Under the pieces are notes generated by a model, which did no database searches, was not told where the DNA came from, and saw only the letters and a list, made by a program, of their open reading frames with translations. A stretch of DNA of 64,000 bases from Nonomuraea guangzhouensis (GTDB taxonomy: Bacteria; Actinomycetota; Actinomycetes; Streptosporangiales; Streptosporangiaceae), in assembly GCF_019396345.1 (NCBI RefSeq), contig NZ_JAHKRM010000046.1, positions 28,903 through 92,902 on the forward strand, given 5' to 3'. A program made the translations under genes and the position numbers. Within the stretch, counting starts at the first letter, position 1, and the number at the start of each line of letters is the position of its first letter. Below are positions 62,107 through 64,000 of the stretch, piece by piece.

Positions 62107-64000
62107 ATGGCATATCCGGTGCATAGCTCAGGTAACGGGGAAAATGTCGGCCTGCTCGGGCGCCGGAGCGAGTGTGCCCTCCTGGACCACTTGATCAGCG
62201 CCGTCCGCATGGGGGAGAGCCGCGCGCTCGTGGTCCACGGCGCGCCCGGCGTCGGAAAGTCGGCGCTGCTCGACTACGTGCAGAACACGGCCGATGACCT
62301 GCGCGTACTCCGGGCGGTCGGCATCGAATCCGAGATGGAGCTCCCGTTCGCCACGCTGCATCAGTTGTGCGTGCCGTTGCTCGATCGGCTGCGGAATCTT
62401 CCCGCACCGCAGCGCACCGCGCTCGAGACGGTGTTCGGGATACGAGCGGGGAGCGCGCCCGATGGCTTCCTGATCGGGCTGGCGGTCCTCAGTCTCCTGT
62501 CGGACGCCTCGGAGGTACGTCCGCTGCTCTGCGTGGTCGACGACGCCCAGTGGATGGACCGGGCTTCGGCGCAGGCCCTGGGTTTCGTCGCGCGCCGGCT
62601 GCTGGCGGAGTCGGTCGCCCTCGTCTTCGGCGCCCGCGAGCGGGCTCAGGACCTGCTCGGACTGCCGGACCTGGAGGTCACCGGCCTCGGGGACGCCGCC
62701 GCGGACACCCTGCTGAACTCGGTCACGCACGCCCGGCTCGACCGGCAGATCCGGGACCGGATCGTCGCGGAGACCGAAGGCAACCCCCTGGCTCTCCTGG
62801 AACTGCCGCGCGGCCTGACCGTCACCCAGATGGCCGGCGGATTCGGCCTCCTGCACACCGACACGCTGCCGGGCCGGATCGAGCAGAGCTTCCTGAGCCG
62901 GATCGAAGACCTGCCCGAGCAGACCCGGCTGCTCCTGCTGATCGCCGCCGCCGAGCCGGTGGGCGACCCCGTCGTGGTGTGGCGTGCCGCCGACCGGCTC
63001 GGCGTGACGCCCGCGTCGGCCCTGGCCGGCGGTACGGACGGGCTGCTTTCGTTCGACGTACGCGTGACGTTCCGTCATCCGCTCGTGCGGTCGGCCGTGT
63101 ACCGATCGGCGACGGAAGAGGATCGCTGGGCGGCGCACCTGGCGTTGGCGGAGGTCACCGACCCGCGGGTCGACCCGGACCGCCGCGCCTGGCACCTCGC
63201 GTGCGCCGCGGCCGGGCCCGACGAGTCCGTCGCCGCCGAACTCGAACGGTCCGCCGGCCGGGCGCAGGCGCGTGGCGGGCTGGCCGCCGCGGCGGCGTTC
63301 CTGCAGCGATCCGTGGCGCTGACCGTCGACATCTCGCGGCGCGCGGACCGCGCGGTGTCGGCCGCGGACGCCACCCTCCAGGCCGGCGACCTCGACGCCG
63401 CACGGAAATTCGCCGACATAGCGGACCGGGACGCCCGGAGCGAGTTCCAGCGGGCCCGAGCCCACCTCGTACGGAGCCGGATCGCGTTCGCGGCCGACCT
63501 CGACAGCGAGGCGCCGTCCATGTTGCTGACGGTCGCGCGGCGGCTCGAACCCTTCGACAGGGACCTCGCGCGCGAGACCTACCTGATCGCGTGGGGTGCC
63601 TCGGCGTTGCTCGCGGACGCGGACAGCCTCAAGGCGATCTCCCGAGCCATGAGAGCGCTTCCGGCGGCGACGGGGACTCCGCGCGCCCTCGATCTCGTGA
63701 TCGAGGGCTGCGCGCTGCTCGTCACCGACGGCAGGGCCGCTGCCGTCCCCGTACTGCGCCGGGCGGTGACCGCGCTCGCGGACCTTCCGGCGCGCGACGT
63801 GCTGAAGTGGGGCTGGGTGGTCGACGGTGTCAGCTCGGCCGTCTGGGACGACCAGGCCATGCGCATGATCGACAGCCGGGCGGTCGAGGTGGTACGCACC
63901 GCCGGCGCCCTGACCGACCTCCCGCTCTGCCTCGCGTCGCTGGGAATGGCGGCCACCTGGATCGGCGACTTCGCCGCCTCGGCGGCGACCGTCGCCGAGG
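62107..64000 (+). CDS. Large LuxR-family ATPase regulator (LAL type), partial at right edge
   Basis: At least 631 residues from the ATG at 62107 (MAYPVHSSGNGENVGLLGRRSE), running off the window. The AAA-type ATPase has Walker A in HGAPGVGKSALL and Walker B in LLCVVDDAQWMD. A long helical, TPR-like middle follows (AADATLQAGDLDAARKFADIADRD). A LuxR helix-turn-helix is expected at the unseen C-terminus. Members are MalT-like activators of pathway genes. The long minus-strand frames over it are shadows. Confidence 0.85.
   Translation, partial: MAYPVHSSGNGENVGLLGRRSECALLDHLISAVRMGESRALVVHGAPGVGKSALLDYVQNTADDLRVLRAVGIESEMELPFATLHQLCVPLLDRLRNLPAPQRTALETVFGIRAGSAPDGFLIGLAVLSLLSDASEVRPLLCVVDDAQWMDRASAQALGFVARRLLAESVALVFGARERAQDLLGLPDLEVTGLGDAAADTLLNSVTHARLDRQIRDRIVAETEGNPLALLELPRGLTVTQMAGGFGLLHTDTLPGRIEQSFLSRIEDLPEQTRLLLLIAAAEPVGDPVVVWRAADRLGVTPASALAGGTDGLLSFDVRVTFRHPLVRSAVYRSATEEDRWAAHLALAEVTDPRVDPDRRAWHLACAAAGPDESVAAELERSAGRAQARGGLAAAAAFLQRSVALTVDISRRADRAVSAADATLQAGDLDAARKFADIADRDARSEFQRARAHLVRSRIAFAADLDSEAPSMLLTVARRLEPFDRDLARETYLIAWGASALLADADSLKAISRAMRALPAATGTPRALDLVIEGCALLVTDGRAAAVPVLRRAVTALADLPARDVLKWGWVVDGVSSAVWDDQAMRMIDSRAVEVVRTAGALTDLPLCLASLGMAATWIGDFAASAATVAE

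Noticed and set aside
62128..63465. A 445-codon minus-strand frame
   Set aside because: Antisense to the LAL regulator with clear Walker motifs on the plus strand.

Overview
This window comes from a high-GC filamentous actinomycete. GC-rich third codon positions, GTG starts, ATGA/GTGA gene overlaps, an XRE regulator with a DUF5753-type C-terminus, SigB/F-type partner-switching genes and a mycothiol-type DinB protein all fit. I lean towards Streptosporangiales (Nonomuraea-like), but that is inference. It is chromosomal-looking accessory and housekeeping sequence. I saw no rRNA, tRNA, insertion sequence, CRISPR array or large biosynthetic cluster. All family names below rest on motifs read by eye, not on database searches.

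Layout. 1-4.4 kb is a stress-type sigma-factor locus: sigma factor, anti-sigma ATPase, STAS antagonist, GAF-ANTAR protein and a SpoIIE-like phosphatase whose metal-binding residues are degraded. 4.4-10.9 kb has a glycosyltransferase behind a possible SigB-like promoter, a PaiB-like FMN protein, and proline catabolism (PucR regulator, proline dehydrogenase, P5C dehydrogenase) closed by a strong terminator, then an XRE regulator. 10.9-14.4 kb holds a decayed carboxylesterase, a TetR/BadF-type sugar kinase pair and a divergent hydrolase with clear operators. 14.4-20.9 kb is one tightly packed run: an ATP-grasp/alpha-E/transglutaminase module followed by a yeast-type cytosine deaminase, a 2OG-oxygenase and a frameshifted cytosine permease.

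20.9-33 kb: secreted I36-like protein, hydrolase, FAD oxidoreductase, DesK/NarL-type two-component system, a second-copy-type NAD kinase, DUF72, CorA, TAXI-TRAP transporter and a short threonyl-tRNA synthetase. The synthetase is preceded by a 16-codon leader peptide rich in threonine and by mutually exclusive hairpins, which looks like an attenuator. 33-44 kb: LuxR regulator, class A beta-lactamase, anti-sigma ATPase, cytidylyltransferase-like enzyme, PAP2-like protein, DUF427, lipoprotein, GntR-ABC operon, and a TetR/FAD-monooxygenase pair with palindromic operators.

44-57 kb: a three-peptidase operon (C39-like, S9, M20), a SWIM zinc-finger gene followed by a disrupted DUF6493-like gene (both with 33-bp in-frame repeats), an AAA ATPase, and a divergent Ser/Thr kinase and CASTOR/POLLUX-like channel. 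57-64 kb: TetR with a divergent membrane protein, a serine hydrolase, a winged-helix regulator, a STAS protein, a chimeric SDR/SnoaL remnant, and the start of a large LuxR-type ATPase that runs off the right edge. Several genes are broken (11.3, 20.05, 49.99/51.62 and 61.4-61.9 kb), so part of this region is decaying or contains assembly errors.
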